A DNA stretch of 64,000 nt from Pseudonocardia cypriaca (GTDB lineage Bacteria; Actinomycetota; Actinomycetes; Mycobacteriales; Pseudonocardiaceae): the NCBI RefSeq assembly GCF_006717045.1, contig NZ_VFPH01000001.1, positions 496,001 through 560,000 of the forward strand, given 5' to 3'. A program made the translations under genes and the position numbers. The notes under the pieces were generated by a model. The model saw only the letters and a program-made list of their open reading frames with translations. It had not been told where the DNA came from and searched no databases. Positions 26,571-36,276 of this stretch are shown piece by piece (position 1 is the first letter of the stretch; each line of letters starts with the position of its first letter).

Positions 26571-27914
26571 ATGAATCGGATGATCGCGGCACGGCTGCTG
26601 CGGGCGTCGCTCGTCGCCTGCGGTGCCGCCGCGGTGCTCGTCGTCGTGGTCGACTGGTCGGGCCGCGTGGTGGGGCACGGCCCGCTCGAGATCCTCGTGC
26701 CCTTCGTGGCCGCGGGGCTCGCCGCGGTCGGGCTCGGAGCCGCCCAGCCGCGGATCGACCGGCTCGTCGAGCGGCTCACCCACCACCGCGAGGTCACGCC
26801 GTACTCGTCGCTGGCGGCGGCCGCGGCGCGCATCCGGGCGGGAGCGCTGGAGCAGGCGCTGCCGGGCCTCGCGCAGGTACTCGCCGACGGCACCGGCGCC
26901 GTCCACGCGGTCGTGTGGCTCGCCGTCGGCGACCGGCTGGTGGGTGCGGCGGAGCACCCACCGCAGCCACCCGACACCGGCGCCGCCACCGCGGAGAACC
27001 TGGGGGTGCTGCTCGCCCGGCCGGATGTCGACCACGTCGTCCCGGTGCTGGAGGGCACCGTCCTGCGGGCGGCGCTCTCGATCACCAAGCCCGGAGCGGC
27101 CATCACCCCCGGCGACCAGGAGCTCGTCCGGGACGTCGCCAACGGCGCCGCGCTGCTGCTGCGTGGCGTGGCGCTCAACGCCGAGCTCGCGGAGCGGGTG
27201 CGCCGCGCCGACGACCTCGCCCGCGAGCTGCGCGCGTCCCGACAGCGCCTCGCCCGTGCGCGGGAGGTGGAGCGCAGGCGGCTCGTCATGGAGCTGGGCA
27301 ACGCGACGAGCGTCCGGCTGGCCGCCCTGCGGGACGACGTCAGGGCCGCCGGCGGGGACCTCGGCCGCGTGCCCGGGGACCCTGCCGAGTTCGACAGCGC
27401 GTCGGCGCAGCAGGCGCTCGCGCGGGCCCGGATCGCGCTCGACGAGCTGCTCGACCGGTTCCGTCTCATCGCTCGCGGTGTCTATCCCGCCGTGCTGCGC
27501 GACCAGGGACCCACCGCTGCCCTCGACGAGGTGGCAGCGGACCTGCCCAGGCCGGTGCGGCTGACCGGCGGGCTCGGCGGCCGCCTGGACTACGAGATCG
27601 AGTCGGGCGTCTACTACGTGGTCGCGGCGGCGCTCGGCGCACTGGCGTCCGGTCCGGACGCGGGCGAGCTGCTCGTGCACCTCGACCACGCCGACGCCCA
27701 TGTGACGGTGCGCATCGAGGACCCGGCCGCCGCCAAGGGCCCCGAGGACCTCCGCGCGGAGCTCGCCGACGAGAGCGAGCGGCTCGTCGCGCTCGGCGGT
27801 GATCTCACGATCACGTCCACCGCTCCCGGCGCGGTCGAACTGCGCGTCCGGCTTCCCGACCGGCTGGAGCCGGTCGTCGAGAGCAGCGTCGGTGCTGAGC
27901 TGAGGGTCCCGTGA
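26571..27914 (+). CDS. Pseudo-histidine kinase with GAF-like domain
   Basis: A 447-residue protein with two N-terminal membrane segments (to ~60), a GAF-like region (~80-210), a coiled helix rich in Arg/Glu, and then a region aligned with HisKA_3 kinases. Where a kinase has DLHDG, this protein has ELGNA (residues 241-245), so the phosphorylated histidine is absent (Gly243). The RGVYPAVLRDQGPTAALDEVA segment is still kinase-like, but the ATPase part lacks clear N/G boxes. It probably acts as a regulatory partner of the adjacent 1132-residue kinase, whose GTG start overlaps its stop (GTGA). Confidence 0.75.
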   Translation: MNRMIAARLLRASLVACGAAAVLVVVVDWSGRVVGHGPLEILVPFVAAGLAAVGLGAAQPRIDRLVERLTHHREVTPYSSLAAAAARIRAGALEQALPGLAQVLADGTGAVHAVVWLAVGDRLVGAAEHPPQPPDTGAATAENLGVLLARPDVDHVVPVLEGTVLRAALSITKPGAAITPGDQELVRDVANGAALLLRGVALNAELAERVRRADDLARELRASRQRLARAREVERRRLVMELGNATSVRLAALRDDVRAAGGDLGRVPGDPAEFDSASAQQALARARIALDELLDRFRLIARGVYPAVLRDQGPTAALDEVAADLPRPVRLTGGLGGRLDYEIESGVYYVVAAALGALASGPDAGELLVHLDHADAHVTVRIEDPAAAKGPEDLRAELADESERLVALGGDLTITSTAPGAVELRVRLPDRLEPVVESSVGAELRVP

Positions 27915-30900
27915 CCACCGTGGCCGCGAGCGCTCCGAGACGCATGCTCGCCCTCGCGGCTTACTGGGTGCTACTGGCCGGCTGCGCCGTGCTGTCGCTG
28001 CTGTCGCTCGCCGCCGGTGCGATCGGATGGCTGGCGAGCCAGGACCCGTTGATCGACTGGCTCGGGGTGCAGGGCGTCCTCGACTACGGCCTCAGCACGC
28101 TCTCGATCGTGGTCGCGGGCGCGTTGGTCGCCGGGAGGGACAAGAACTGGTCGACCCGGCTGCTGCTGCTGGCGATGGTCGCCTCGGCGGGGGCCTTCAA
28201 CGTGCAGGCGATCGCCACGGTCATGGTGGCCGACCTGGCGACGGGCCTGCAGATCGGCCTGCTCCACCAGGAGTTGCTGCCGGGCGTGGCGATCGCGGCG
28301 TACATCCTCGCGCTGCTGGTCTTCCCGCCGGAGCGAGAGCCGCGCGCCGCCGGGCGGGCCCTCACCACACCGGTGGCCGTCGGGGCCGGCGTGCTACTGC
28401 TGACCGGACTCGGCACAGCGCTGCTGCCGCCCATCGTGAGCTGCGTGCTGTTCCTCGGGTTCATCGGGCCGGTCGTCGGCGTCATGGCCCTGCCGGGTCA
28501 CATCAGGGGTGCACCGACGGCGACGGCGCGCACCCAGGCGCGGTTGCTGTTCAGCGTGGTCGCGGTCGTCTCCGCCATCGCGATCGTGCTCGCGGTGATC
28601 ACATTGCTGATGTGGGCGACCGGGTTGGGCAGCCTGCTCCACCTGGCCGCCCCGGCCACAGGCGTGGGTGGGTCCGACGGCGGCGAGCCGACCGCCCTGC
28701 TGTTCTGGTTCTCCCGGCTCGCCGCCGTCTCGATCGCCGGTGCGGTGTTCGTCGCGACCCGGCCGGGCGGTCTGTGGAACGTGGAGCGCCTGTTCAGCCG
28801 CGGGCTCGCGGTTGGGCTCACGACAGCACTGGTCGGTGGCGGCTACTGCGTCGTGCGCAGCACGACGAGTCTGCTGGTCGAGGACGGTGCGCTCGCCCCG
28901 GTCGTGCTCGCGACCGTTCTGGCGGCGGTGACGCTGCGGCCCGCCTACGTGCGGGCCGAACGGTGGACCGACCAGCTCCTCTTCGGCACCCGGCCCACCC
29001 CGTACAGCGTGCTCGCCGGCGTCACGGCGCTCTCCCGCGTCACCGCGACCGACGCTCCCGACCTGGCGCGGGTGGCGGAGGCCGTCGGGCGCGGGCTCGG
29101 GGCCGCCACCTGCCGGCTGACGGTCACCCGGCCCGGGCTGCGCGACCGCAGCTACACCTGGTCCGAGGGGAAGGAGCACGGTCCGGGCGAGCTCGTCGAG
29201 GTGGCGGTCCGCCACGGGACGGAAGTCATCGGCACGCTCGCGGTGGACTACGCGGCCGTCGCCGGCCTGCAGGAGCAGCGGCGACACCTGCTGGAGGACG
29301 TCGCCGACAGCCTCGGCGCCGTGCTGCAGGCGAGCCGGTACGGCATCGAGCTGGAGCGCCAGCTGCGGGCCGCCCTCGCGCACGCGAGTGAGATCGCCGC
29401 TTCGCGCCGCGCCGTCGTCGCCGAGATGGACGGGGAGCGGCGACGGATCGAGCGGGACCTGCACGACGGCGCGCAGCACCACCTGGTGTCGCTGCGGCTC
29501 ACCCTCGGCCTGGTCGAGCACCAGTTGGCCACGGCGCAGTTCGACAAGGCACGGGAGCGGCTCGAGCAGGTCGCCGACCAGATCGACATGGCCGAGTCGG
29601 TCCTCGCGGAGACCGCCACGGGGGTGTCGTCGCCGCTGCTCGCCGAGGTGGGGCTCCTCAGGGCGCTGGAGAAGGAGCTGGCGGGCGGGCAGCCACCGGT
29701 CGAGGTGAACGCGAACGCCGTGAACGGCAACGGCCGGTTCCCCCACGACGTCGAGTCGGCGGTGTACTTCTGCTGCCTGGAGGCGGTGAACAACGCGCGC
29801 AAGCACGCGGAGGGCGCCACGATCGCGGTGCGCCTGTCCACCGAGGGCAGCCGGCTGCGCTTCCGCGTGCAGGACGACGGCCCGGGCTGGGACCAGAGCC
29901 GCGTGACGGAGTCGCCCGGGCGCGGCCTGCGCAACGTCGCCACCCGGATCAGCGCGGTGGGCGGGCGGATCGAGGTGCGGTCCGCTTCCGGAGAGGGCAC
30001 CACGGTGGAGGGCTTCGTGCCCCTGCCCGAACCCGTCGCGCCGCAGGTTCCGCTCCCGGCGGAGCGCCCCGTCCCGGCGCGCTCCCACCCCGCGTCGGCG
30101 CTGCCCCTCCTCGACCAGGTGCGCGAGGCGGTGCGGGAGGCGCTGGAGCGCTACCGGGACACCGAGCACGTCGACGTCGTCCGGGCGTTCGCCGAGCGGC
30201 TCGACGCACCGCTGCGGATCTCGGTGCCGGGTGCCGACGGCGGGCCGCCCGCCCTCCTGGAGGCGCTCGCCGCGCTCGATCCGCCGGACGGCGCCCCGAT
30301 GCTCGCCGGCGCGGCGCTGGTCGATGCCGCGCCACCGGCCGACGCGCTCGTACTGCTGCTCCGGCGCGGCGCCGACGGTGACGTGCAGCTGCCCGACCTG
30401 CCCGGTGGGTCCCCGCTGCACCGTCCCGCCCACGCCGTCGGCGCCCTCGCCGTCGAGGGACCGATCGACGCGTCGGCGCGCGGCGCGGCGGCCGAGTGCG
30501 CGGCCCGGCCCGACGTCCGCCGGCTGTGCCACGTGGTGGTGCCCGTTGCCCCGGCCCTCGCGCGGGCCGCTGCCGAGCTCTCCGACGAGCAGCACTGCGC
30601 GCTGCAGGCCCGGGCAACCGCGCAGCCGGGACACGCGGTCGAGGGCGTCGCCGTGGCGGCGGGCGCCACCACCGGTGCGCCGTCCGCCCTGCGCGCCCCG
30701 GCGCGCGTGCCCGTGCAGGCGAGGCCACTGCCCTTCGGGCCCGCGGCCGTGGCGTTCGCCGTGGCGGCGATCCGGTCCGGGCGGGCGCCGACGCGGGAGG
30801 CGCTCGCCGCCGCGCTGGTGCAGGGGAGCGGCCTGCCCCTGTTGCGCGAGCTGGTGAGCGAGCGGCTGGTCCGGCGGGCGGACGCTCTGAAGGCGCGTTC

Positions 30901-31309
30901 GGTGCTGCTGGCCCTCGAAGACCTCGTCCGAGTCGCGCCGCCGCCGGAGGGCGGCCACTCGCTGCGCTACCAGCTGGACCGGATCAGGGCCGAGGCGCAC
31001 GCGCTGGTGGAGTTCGACGTCGTGGACGCGCTGCGGGAAGGGAAGGCCGATCTCCCCGACGGCGAGCGGCACGCCGCCGAGCGGTTGCTGGGCGCAGCAG
31101 GCTCCGATCCCCGCACCCGGCTCGGGCTGGATCGCGACGCCGGACGGGCGGAGATCGTGGCGGCGGCCGCGGAGCAGCTGGCCGGCTGGCAGCGCCGCGC
31201 GGCGAACCCGCTCTCCGGAGTCGATCTGCGGAGGACGGCGGACGTCCTCCTCCAGGTGTGCGAGCGGATGCTCGTGAGCGAAGGCGAGCTCACCCGTACG
31301 CGCGGGTGA
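27911..31309 (+). CDS. Large membrane histidine kinase with C-terminal decayed dynamin-like region
   Basis: A 1132-residue protein. Residues ~1-350 contain about eight to ten membrane segments, followed by a GAF-like domain. A full HisKA_3 module comes next (RDLHDGAQHH, His518), then HATPase with EAVNNARKHA and VQDDGPGWDQS and the glycine box GRGLRNVATRI. After ~690 there is a ~440-residue extension. It begins ERYRDTEHVDVVRAFAERL and LRISVPGADGG, at the place where actinobacterial dynamin-like GTPases carry the P-loop (GKVKAGKS). It ends with a helical part (LRYQLDRIRAEAHALVEF, WQRRAANPLSG) like those proteins. The GTPase motifs are gone. Coupled to the pseudokinase gene by GTGA. The dynamin link is from memory of the family and is inference. 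Confidence 0.8.
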   Translation: MTTVAASAPRRMLALAAYWVLLAGCAVLSLLSLAAGAIGWLASQDPLIDWLGVQGVLDYGLSTLSIVVAGALVAGRDKNWSTRLLLLAMVASAGAFNVQAIATVMVADLATGLQIGLLHQELLPGVAIAAYILALLVFPPEREPRAAGRALTTPVAVGAGVLLLTGLGTALLPPIVSCVLFLGFIGPVVGVMALPGHIRGAPTATARTQARLLFSVVAVVSAIAIVLAVITLLMWATGLGSLLHLAAPATGVGGSDGGEPTALLFWFSRLAAVSIAGAVFVATRPGGLWNVERLFSRGLAVGLTTALVGGGYCVVRSTTSLLVEDGALAPVVLATVLAAVTLRPAYVRAERWTDQLLFGTRPTPYSVLAGVTALSRVTATDAPDLARVAEAVGRGLGAATCRLTVTRPGLRDRSYTWSEGKEHGPGELVEVAVRHGTEVIGTLAVDYAAVAGLQEQRRHLLEDVADSLGAVLQASRYGIELERQLRAALAHASEIAASRRAVVAEMDGERRRIERDLHDGAQHHLVSLRLTLGLVEHQLATAQFDKARERLEQVADQIDMAESVLAETATGVSSPLLAEVGLLRALEKELAGGQPPVEVNANAVNGNGRFPHDVESAVYFCCLEAVNNARKHAEGATIAVRLSTEGSRLRFRVQDDGPGWDQSRVTESPGRGLRNVATRISAVGGRIEVRSASGEGTTVEGFVPLPEPVAPQVPLPAERPVPARSHPASALPLLDQVREAVREALERYRDTEHVDVVRAFAERLDAPLRISVPGADGGPPALLEALAALDPPDGAPMLAGAALVDAAPPADALVLLLRRGADGDVQLPDLPGGSPLHRPAHAVGALAVEGPIDASARGAAAECAARPDVRRLCHVVVPVAPALARAAAELSDEQHCALQARATAQPGHAVEGVAVAAGATTGAPSALRAPARVPVQARPLPFGPAAVAFAVAAIRSGRAPTREALAAALVQGSGLPLLRELVSERLVRRADALKARSVLLALEDLVRVAPPPEGGHSLRYQLDRIRAEAHALVEFDVVDALREGKADLPDGERHAAERLLGAAGSDPRTRLGLDRDAGRAEIVAAAAEQLAGWQRRAANPLSGVDLRRTADVLLQVCERMLVSEGELTRTRG

Positions 31310-31369
31310 CAGGTTTCCTGCCCGCCATCAGGACCGATCCTGTCCGGAAGGATCCCTAGCGTCGCGGGC

Positions 31370-32668
31370 ATGAACGGGATCGAGAACGTGACAGGGCCGG
31401 TGTTCCGGCCCGGGGACGCCGGGTTCGACGAGCAACTCGCCGGATACCAGGCCGCGCACCCGCACCGCCCGGACCTCGTCGTCGGGGCGGAGAGCTCGGA
31501 CGACGTCCGGGCCGCGGTGCGCCACGCCGCAGACCACGGGCTCCCGGTGGCGGTGGAGACCAGCGGCCACGGGCGGGCGGCGCCGCTCTCGGGCGGCGTG
31601 CTGATCAGCACGCGGCGGATGGACGCTGTTCGCATCGACCCGGCCACCCACCTCGCGCGGGTCGAGGCCGGCACGCGCTGGGAACAGGTGGTCGCGGCGG
31701 CCGCGGAGCACGGGCTCGTGCCGCCGAGCGGCACCTCACCGGAGTCGGGCGTGGTCGGCTACACGCTCGGCGGCGGCATCGGCGTGCTGGCCAGGGAGCT
31801 GGGATGGGCGAGCGACCGGGTCCGCAGCGTCGACCTCGTCACCGCCGACGGCCGGCTGCGGCACGTCACCGCCGAGTCGGAACCGGAGCTGTTCCGGGTG
31901 CTGCGCGGAGCCGGGCACGGCCTCGGTGTCGTGACGGCGATGGAGATCGAGCTCGTGCCGGGCGGGCGCATCCACGGCGGCTCGCTCGCCGTCGCGGGCG
32001 AGCACGTGCGGGCCCTGCTCGACGCCTACCGGGAGTGGACGGCCGGCCTGCCCGACGGCCTCACCTCGTCGATCGGTGCGCTGCCCTACCCCGACCTGCC
32101 GATGGTGCCCGAGCACCTGCGCGGCCGGTACGTCGCGCAGGTCCGGATCGCCTCCAGCGGCTCAGCGGAGGAGACCGATCGGCTGGTCGCGCCGCTGCGC
32201 GCGGCGGTGCCGACGACCGGCACGCTGGGCGAGCTGCCGTACGCGCAGGCCACGACGATCTTCAACGAGCCGGCGGACCCGCACCCCTACACCGGCACGA
32301 ACGCGATGCTGCGCGAGCTCGACCCCGCCGTGGCGGAGGCCATGCTCGACATCACCGGTCCCGACGCGCCGGTCATGTGCGTGCTCGGGCTGCGGCACCT
32401 CGGCGGCGCACTGGCGCGCCCGCCCGCCGTCCCGGATGCCGTGGCCCACCGCGACGCGCCCTACCTGCTGCAGGTGCTCTCCCTGGTCGACGGCACGGAC
32501 GTGCCGGGCCGCCTGCACGGGGAGCTGATGGACGCGGTGGCGCCGTGGACGGCGGGCCGCACCCCGAACTTCCGGTTCGGGAAGCAGGCGGCGACCGCGT
32601 GGCCGATCGAGGTGCCGGGCCGCGCGGACCTGGAGGCGGAGCTGGACCCGAAGGGCCTGTTCCGGTGA
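31370..32668 (+). CDS. FAD-binding oxidoreductase (berberine bridge/PCMH type)
   Basis: A 432-residue flavoprotein of the PCMH-type FAD-binding family. PCMH landmarks are the histidine in ETSGHGRAAPLSGG (the usual 8-alpha-histidyl position), RVEAGTRWEQVVAAA, PPSGTSPESGVVGYTLGGGIG and GWASDRVRSVDLVTADG; the second cysteinyl link of bicovalent members is not evident. The C-terminal BBE segment is shortened. Oxidises an unknown alcohol, sugar or phenolic substrate. ATG start has no clear ribosome site and may be leaderless. Confidence 0.82.
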   Translation: MNGIENVTGPVFRPGDAGFDEQLAGYQAAHPHRPDLVVGAESSDDVRAAVRHAADHGLPVAVETSGHGRAAPLSGGVLISTRRMDAVRIDPATHLARVEAGTRWEQVVAAAAEHGLVPPSGTSPESGVVGYTLGGGIGVLARELGWASDRVRSVDLVTADGRLRHVTAESEPELFRVLRGAGHGLGVVTAMEIELVPGGRIHGGSLAVAGEHVRALLDAYREWTAGLPDGLTSSIGALPYPDLPMVPEHLRGRYVAQVRIASSGSAEETDRLVAPLRAAVPTTGTLGELPYAQATTIFNEPADPHPYTGTNAMLRELDPAVAEAMLDITGPDAPVMCVLGLRHLGGALARPPAVPDAVAHRDAPYLLQVLSLVDGTDVPGRLHGELMDAVAPWTAGRTPNFRFGKQAATAWPIEVPGRADLEAELDPKGLFR

Positions 32669-32692
32669 GTCGCGCCGGGGCCCGGACCGCAG

Positions 32693-34267
32693 TCAGCAGT
32701 GCGTCCTGGCGAGCACCTCGCGCGCCGCCGTGCGGGAGGCGTTCCACGCCGTCCAGCTCTCCTCCGGCGGGCCCATCCGCTCCGCGATGCGCGGCAGCAC
32801 CTCGCAGCGCTGCTCCTCCGGCAGCCGCGCGAGGGCCGGCACGGCGTCGGCCGAGAGCGAGCCCAGGTACCAGGTGTCGAGCTGCCCGGTGCTCGCGTAC
32901 CGGTCGACGTTGGAGGCCGCGACGAACCCGTCGGGGTCGAGGGCCGCGAGCGCGAGCAGGGCCACCACCCCGGCGGCCGCCATCTCGCGCACCACCGGAC
33001 GCGCCCGCAGGCGCAGCACCGCCCCGAGCACGAGCAGGAAGCACGCACCGAGCCACAGCTCGCAGGTCAGCACCACGAGCCGCAGCGTCGTGAAGCCGTA
33101 CGCCTCCTGGTAGAGCCACATGCGGCTCAGCGCCGAGGCGACGATCACCAGGGTGAGCGCCGCGAGCGCGGCGAGCAGGGTGCGCTTCCAGGCGCGGTCG
33201 GCGCTGGTGGGAGCCGGTGCGTACCGGGACGCGAGCAGCACGACGCCCAGCGCCAGCACGGTGACCGCGAGCAGCTGCCAGAACCCGCCTCTGGCGTACT
33301 CGGCGTAGGTGACGCCGGTCGTGCGCTGCACGTAGTCGTCGGAGCCGAAGAGGGTGGCGAACTGCACGCCGACGAACAGCCCGAAGAGTGCAACCAGCAG
33401 CCCGATCGGCAGAGTCCACTCGACGCGGCGCAGCCGGGCCGGCTCGCTCGCGATGGGCCCGGGTGGTGGCGGTGGTGCCAGCAGCACGAACCCGCAGCCG
33501 AGCGCGGCGCCCGCGCCGAGCGTGAACAGCACGGCCCGCGCGACGCCGGTGTCGTCGACGGTGGGCATCAGGTCGTCGAGCAGCCGGGCGAACGCCCGGT
33601 CGGCCGAGGCCAGCAGCGGTGCGAACACGGCCAACAGGCAGAGCCCGACCACGGCCGCCACCACGGTGCGCGCGGCCTGCCCGCCAGCGCCCTGCCGCGC
33701 GGCCCACAGCGCCCGCGAAGCCCACGGCAGCGCGCGCACCGCGGCCAACGGCACGGCGAGCGCGCTGAAGACGAGGCTGCGGAAGTGCCGGCCGGCCACC
33801 GCGATCGACGCAGCGCAGGGAGCGGCGAGCAGGCAGAGCGAGATCAGCCATTCCGCGTCGCGCACGGCGGCGACCCCGACCAGCCCGACGGCGGCGAGCG
33901 CCCAGGCCGCGTCGACGGCGTACGCGCGCCGTGCGGGCGGCGAGGCGTCGAGGCGGTGCGCCTGCCGCGCCACTGCTGCCACCATGACCGCGGTCACCAC
34001 GGCCGCGACGAACCAGCCGATCCCCGGCCGTTCCAGGGGCAGCACGAGCGCCGTGGTCAGCCCCGTCGCAGCGGCCGCCCCGAGCAGCAGCCGGGTGGGC
34101 GGTGCGGACGGGCCGCGCCAGTTCGGGAAGAACAGCGGTCCGCCCACGGTCGGTGCGGTGCCCGCCCCGGCAGGCGCGACGGCGACCGCAACGGCCGTCC
34201 CACCCTCCTCCGGAGCTGCGCTCGGCTCTTCCGGTGCCCGCTCGGGCTCGTCCGTCGGCGCGCTCAT
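32693..34267 (-). CDS. DUF4173 multi-pass membrane protein
   Basis: A 524-residue membrane protein: a charged, Ala/Pro-rich N-terminus (~45 residues) then roughly ten hydrophobic segments and a soluble C-terminal tail (DAVPALARLPEEQRCEVLPRI). The SADRAFARLLDDLMP, SDDYVQRTTGVTYAEYARGGFWQLL and SRMWLYQEAYGFTTLRL motifs are characteristic of DUF4173 proteins, of unknown function. Its ATG overlaps the stop of the upstream kinase by ATGA; it therefore belongs to the two-component operon and may be its signalling partner or target. Confidence 0.85.
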   Translation of the reverse strand: MSAPTDEPERAPEEPSAAPEEGGTAVAVAVAPAGAGTAPTVGGPLFFPNWRGPSAPPTRLLLGAAAATGLTTALVLPLERPGIGWFVAAVVTAVMVAAVARQAHRLDASPPARRAYAVDAAWALAAVGLVGVAAVRDAEWLISLCLLAAPCAASIAVAGRHFRSLVFSALAVPLAAVRALPWASRALWAARQGAGGQAARTVVAAVVGLCLLAVFAPLLASADRAFARLLDDLMPTVDDTGVARAVLFTLGAGAALGCGFVLLAPPPPPGPIASEPARLRRVEWTLPIGLLVALFGLFVGVQFATLFGSDDYVQRTTGVTYAEYARGGFWQLLAVTVLALGVVLLASRYAPAPTSADRAWKRTLLAALAALTLVIVASALSRMWLYQEAYGFTTLRLVVLTCELWLGACFLLVLGAVLRLRARPVVREMAAAGVVALLALAALDPDGFVAASNVDRYASTGQLDTWYLGSLSADAVPALARLPEEQRCEVLPRIAERMGPPEESWTAWNASRTAAREVLARTHC

Positions 34268-35298
34268 GACCGCCCCGGCAGGGTCACGCGGATGCGGCAG
34301 CCCGGGTTCCCGTTCGCCCCGGGTGCGTCGACGACGGCGATGCGCCCGCCGTGCAGGTCCACCGCCCACCGCGCGATCGCGAGACCGAGCCCGGTGCCCC
34401 CGCCCACGGCCCGTTCCCCGCGCGTGAAGCGGTGGAACACCCGGTCCCGCTCCTCGGGGGCGATCCCCGGCCCATCGTCCCGTACCTCGAGCACGAGATC
34501 CCCTCCCTCTCGACGCCCCACGAGCTGGACGTCCGTTCCCGGCGGCGCGTGCCGCGCCGCGTTGTCGAGCAGGTTGATCACCACTTGGTGCAGCCGGTTG
34601 GGGTCGGCGCGCACCGAGAGCTCCGGCGGCGCGACGTCGAGCCGGAAGCCGACGTCGCGCCCGGCCACCTCGGCCGCCACCCGCGCCTCGGCCACCGCCC
34701 GGTCCAGCATCGGCGCGAGCTGCACGAGCTGCGGCTGCAGCGTGAGCGCGCCCGCGTCGATGCGGGACAGGTCCAGCAGCTCGCTCACGAGCGTGCCGAG
34801 CCGTTCGGTCTGGGCGAGCGCGGTGCGCAGAGTGGCCGGATCGGGCTCGGCCACGCCGTCGGCGACGTTCTCCAGCACGGCCTGCAGCGCGGCGATCGGC
34901 GTCCGCAGCTCGTGCGAGACGTTGGCGATGAGCTCCCGGCGCTGCTGGTCGGCTGCGGCGAGGTCGGCGGCCATCCGGTTGAAGGCGGTGGCGAGCCGGC
35001 CGACCTCGTCCTGGGAGGTGGCACGGACCCGGCGGGTGTAGTCGCCCTGCGCCATCGCGATCGCCGCGGCGGTCATCTCGCGCAGCGGCCGGGTCATGCC
35101 GTGCGCGAGCACCTGCGCGGTGAGCAGCACGATCGCGATCGCCACGAGCGTGGTGGTGACCGGCGGCAGCCACCGGTACTGCTGCCACAGGTAGACGATG
35201 CCCGCGGCGCCGGACCCCAGCAGCAGGATGCTGATCTTCAGCTTGATCGACCGCACCGGGTCGAGCGGCCGGGGGAGCAGGTCGATCACCTGTCTCAT
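34264..35298 (-). CDS. OmpR-class sensor histidine kinase
   Basis: A 344-residue kinase with two membrane helices (~18-36 and ~45-65) and almost no outside loop, a HAMP domain (MTRPLREMTAAAIAMAQGDY), the H-box ELIANVSHELRTPIAALQ, N-box NRLHQVVINLLDNAARHA and G-boxes VRDDGPGI and GTGLGLAIARW. The tiny loop suggests sensing within the membrane or through a partner, possibly the coupled DUF4173 protein. Its start overlaps the response regulator's stop (ATGA). Confidence 0.9.
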   Translation of the reverse strand: MRQVIDLLPRPLDPVRSIKLKISILLLGSGAAGIVYLWQQYRWLPPVTTTLVAIAIVLLTAQVLAHGMTRPLREMTAAAIAMAQGDYTRRVRATSQDEVGRLATAFNRMAADLAAADQQRRELIANVSHELRTPIAALQAVLENVADGVAEPDPATLRTALAQTERLGTLVSELLDLSRIDAGALTLQPQLVQLAPMLDRAVAEARVAAEVAGRDVGFRLDVAPPELSVRADPNRLHQVVINLLDNAARHAPPGTDVQLVGRREGGDLVLEVRDDGPGIAPEERDRVFHRFTRGERAVGGGTGLGLAIARWAVDLHGGRIAVVDAPGANGNPGCRIRVTLPGRS

Positions 35299-35984
35299 CG
35301 GGGCACGTCCAGCGCGTAGCCCACACCGTGCACGGTGCGAATGAGGTCGGCGCCCAGCTTGCGGCGCAGCGCCTTCACGTGGCTGTCGACGGCCCGGGTG
35401 GCGGTGGCGTCGGCCCAGCCCCACACGTTCGCGAGCAGCGCCTCGCGCGGGTGCACGGTGCGCGGCTGCCGGGCCATGTGCACGAGCAGGTCGAACTCGA
35501 TCGGCGTCAGGTGAGCCGGTTCGCCGCCGCGCAGCACGCGCCGTTCGGCGGGGTCGATCTCCAGGTCGCCGAGCACGATCCGGGCGACCGCCGCGTGCTG
35601 CTCGGCCGCGCGGTCCACGCGCCGGAACAGCACCCCGACCCGCGCGGCCAGCTCGCGGATCGAGAACGGCTTGGTGAGGTAGTCGTCGGCGCCGACGGCG
35701 AGGCCGACCAGCAGGTCGGTCTCGGTGTCGCGGGCGGTCAGCATGAGCACCGGGATGGGGCGGCGCGCCTGGATGCGCCGGCACACCTCGAGACCGTCGA
35801 AGCCGGGCAGCATGACGTCCAGCACGACGAGGTCGGGCTCGTCCGCCTCGAACCGCGCGATCGCGGACGGGCCGTCGTGCGCCACGTCGACCGTGTAGCC
35901 CTCGGCCCGCAGGCGGGCCGCGATCGACCCGGCGATCGTCGGCTCGTCGTCGACCACCAGCACCCGCCGGCCCCCGCTGCTCAT
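35295..35984 (-). CDS. OmpR/PhoB-family response regulator
   Basis: A 229-residue regulator: receiver domain (VLVVDDEPTIAG, phosphoacceptor in LVVLDVMLPGFDG, conserved Thr in MLTARD, Lys in YLTKPFSIRELAAR) joined to a winged-helix DNA-binding domain (LTPIEFDLLVHMARQP, VDSHVKALRRKLG, RTVHGVGYAL). First gene of the regulator/kinase/DUF4173 operon, each junction a 4-bp ATGA overlap. Its targets cannot be inferred. Confidence 0.92.
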   Translation of the reverse strand: MSSGGRRVLVVDDEPTIAGSIAARLRAEGYTVDVAHDGPSAIARFEADEPDLVVLDVMLPGFDGLEVCRRIQARRPIPVLMLTARDTETDLLVGLAVGADDYLTKPFSIRELAARVGVLFRRVDRAAEQHAAVARIVLGDLEIDPAERRVLRGGEPAHLTPIEFDLLVHMARQPRTVHPREALLANVWGWADATATRAVDSHVKALRRKLGADLIRTVHGVGYALDVPR

Positions 35985-36083
35985 GGCGCCGAACCTAAGC
36001 CCATGGCGTGGAGGCGATCGGGGCGCGATGTGGAGATCCTGTGGAGACCGGCTGTCGGCCCGACCGGTGCGCCCCCCGCGCTC

Positions 36084-36257
36084 CTACGGGCGGCCGGGTG
36101 AGGGTTCGCCCTGCTCGTCGAGGCGAGCGGCGAGCAGGCGCTTGGCCTGTTCGTGCGCCTGGCGACGGGCGTCGGCGAAGTAGGTGGCGGGGTCGCTCAG
36201 GAGGCGTGCGAGGCGGGCGCGCTGCACGTCGTCACCGTTCTTGCGGGATTTCGCCAC
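36084..36257 (-). CDS. Small conserved hypothetical protein
   Basis: A 57-residue basic, helical protein: VAKSRKNGDDVQRARLARLL, then DPATYFADARRQAHEQAKRLLAARL. Similar short proteins (AKSRKNGDDVQRARLARLL...DP.TYFA.ARR) occur in related actinomycetes; no function is known. GTG start at 36257; it lies 20 bp downstream of the GAF-protein gene on the same strand and may be cotranscribed with it. Confidence 0.65.
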   Translation of the reverse strand: MAKSRKNGDDVQRARLARLLSDPATYFADARRQAHEQAKRLLAARLDEQGEPSPGRP

Positions 36258-36276
36258 CCGGCAAGGATAGCCGCGC

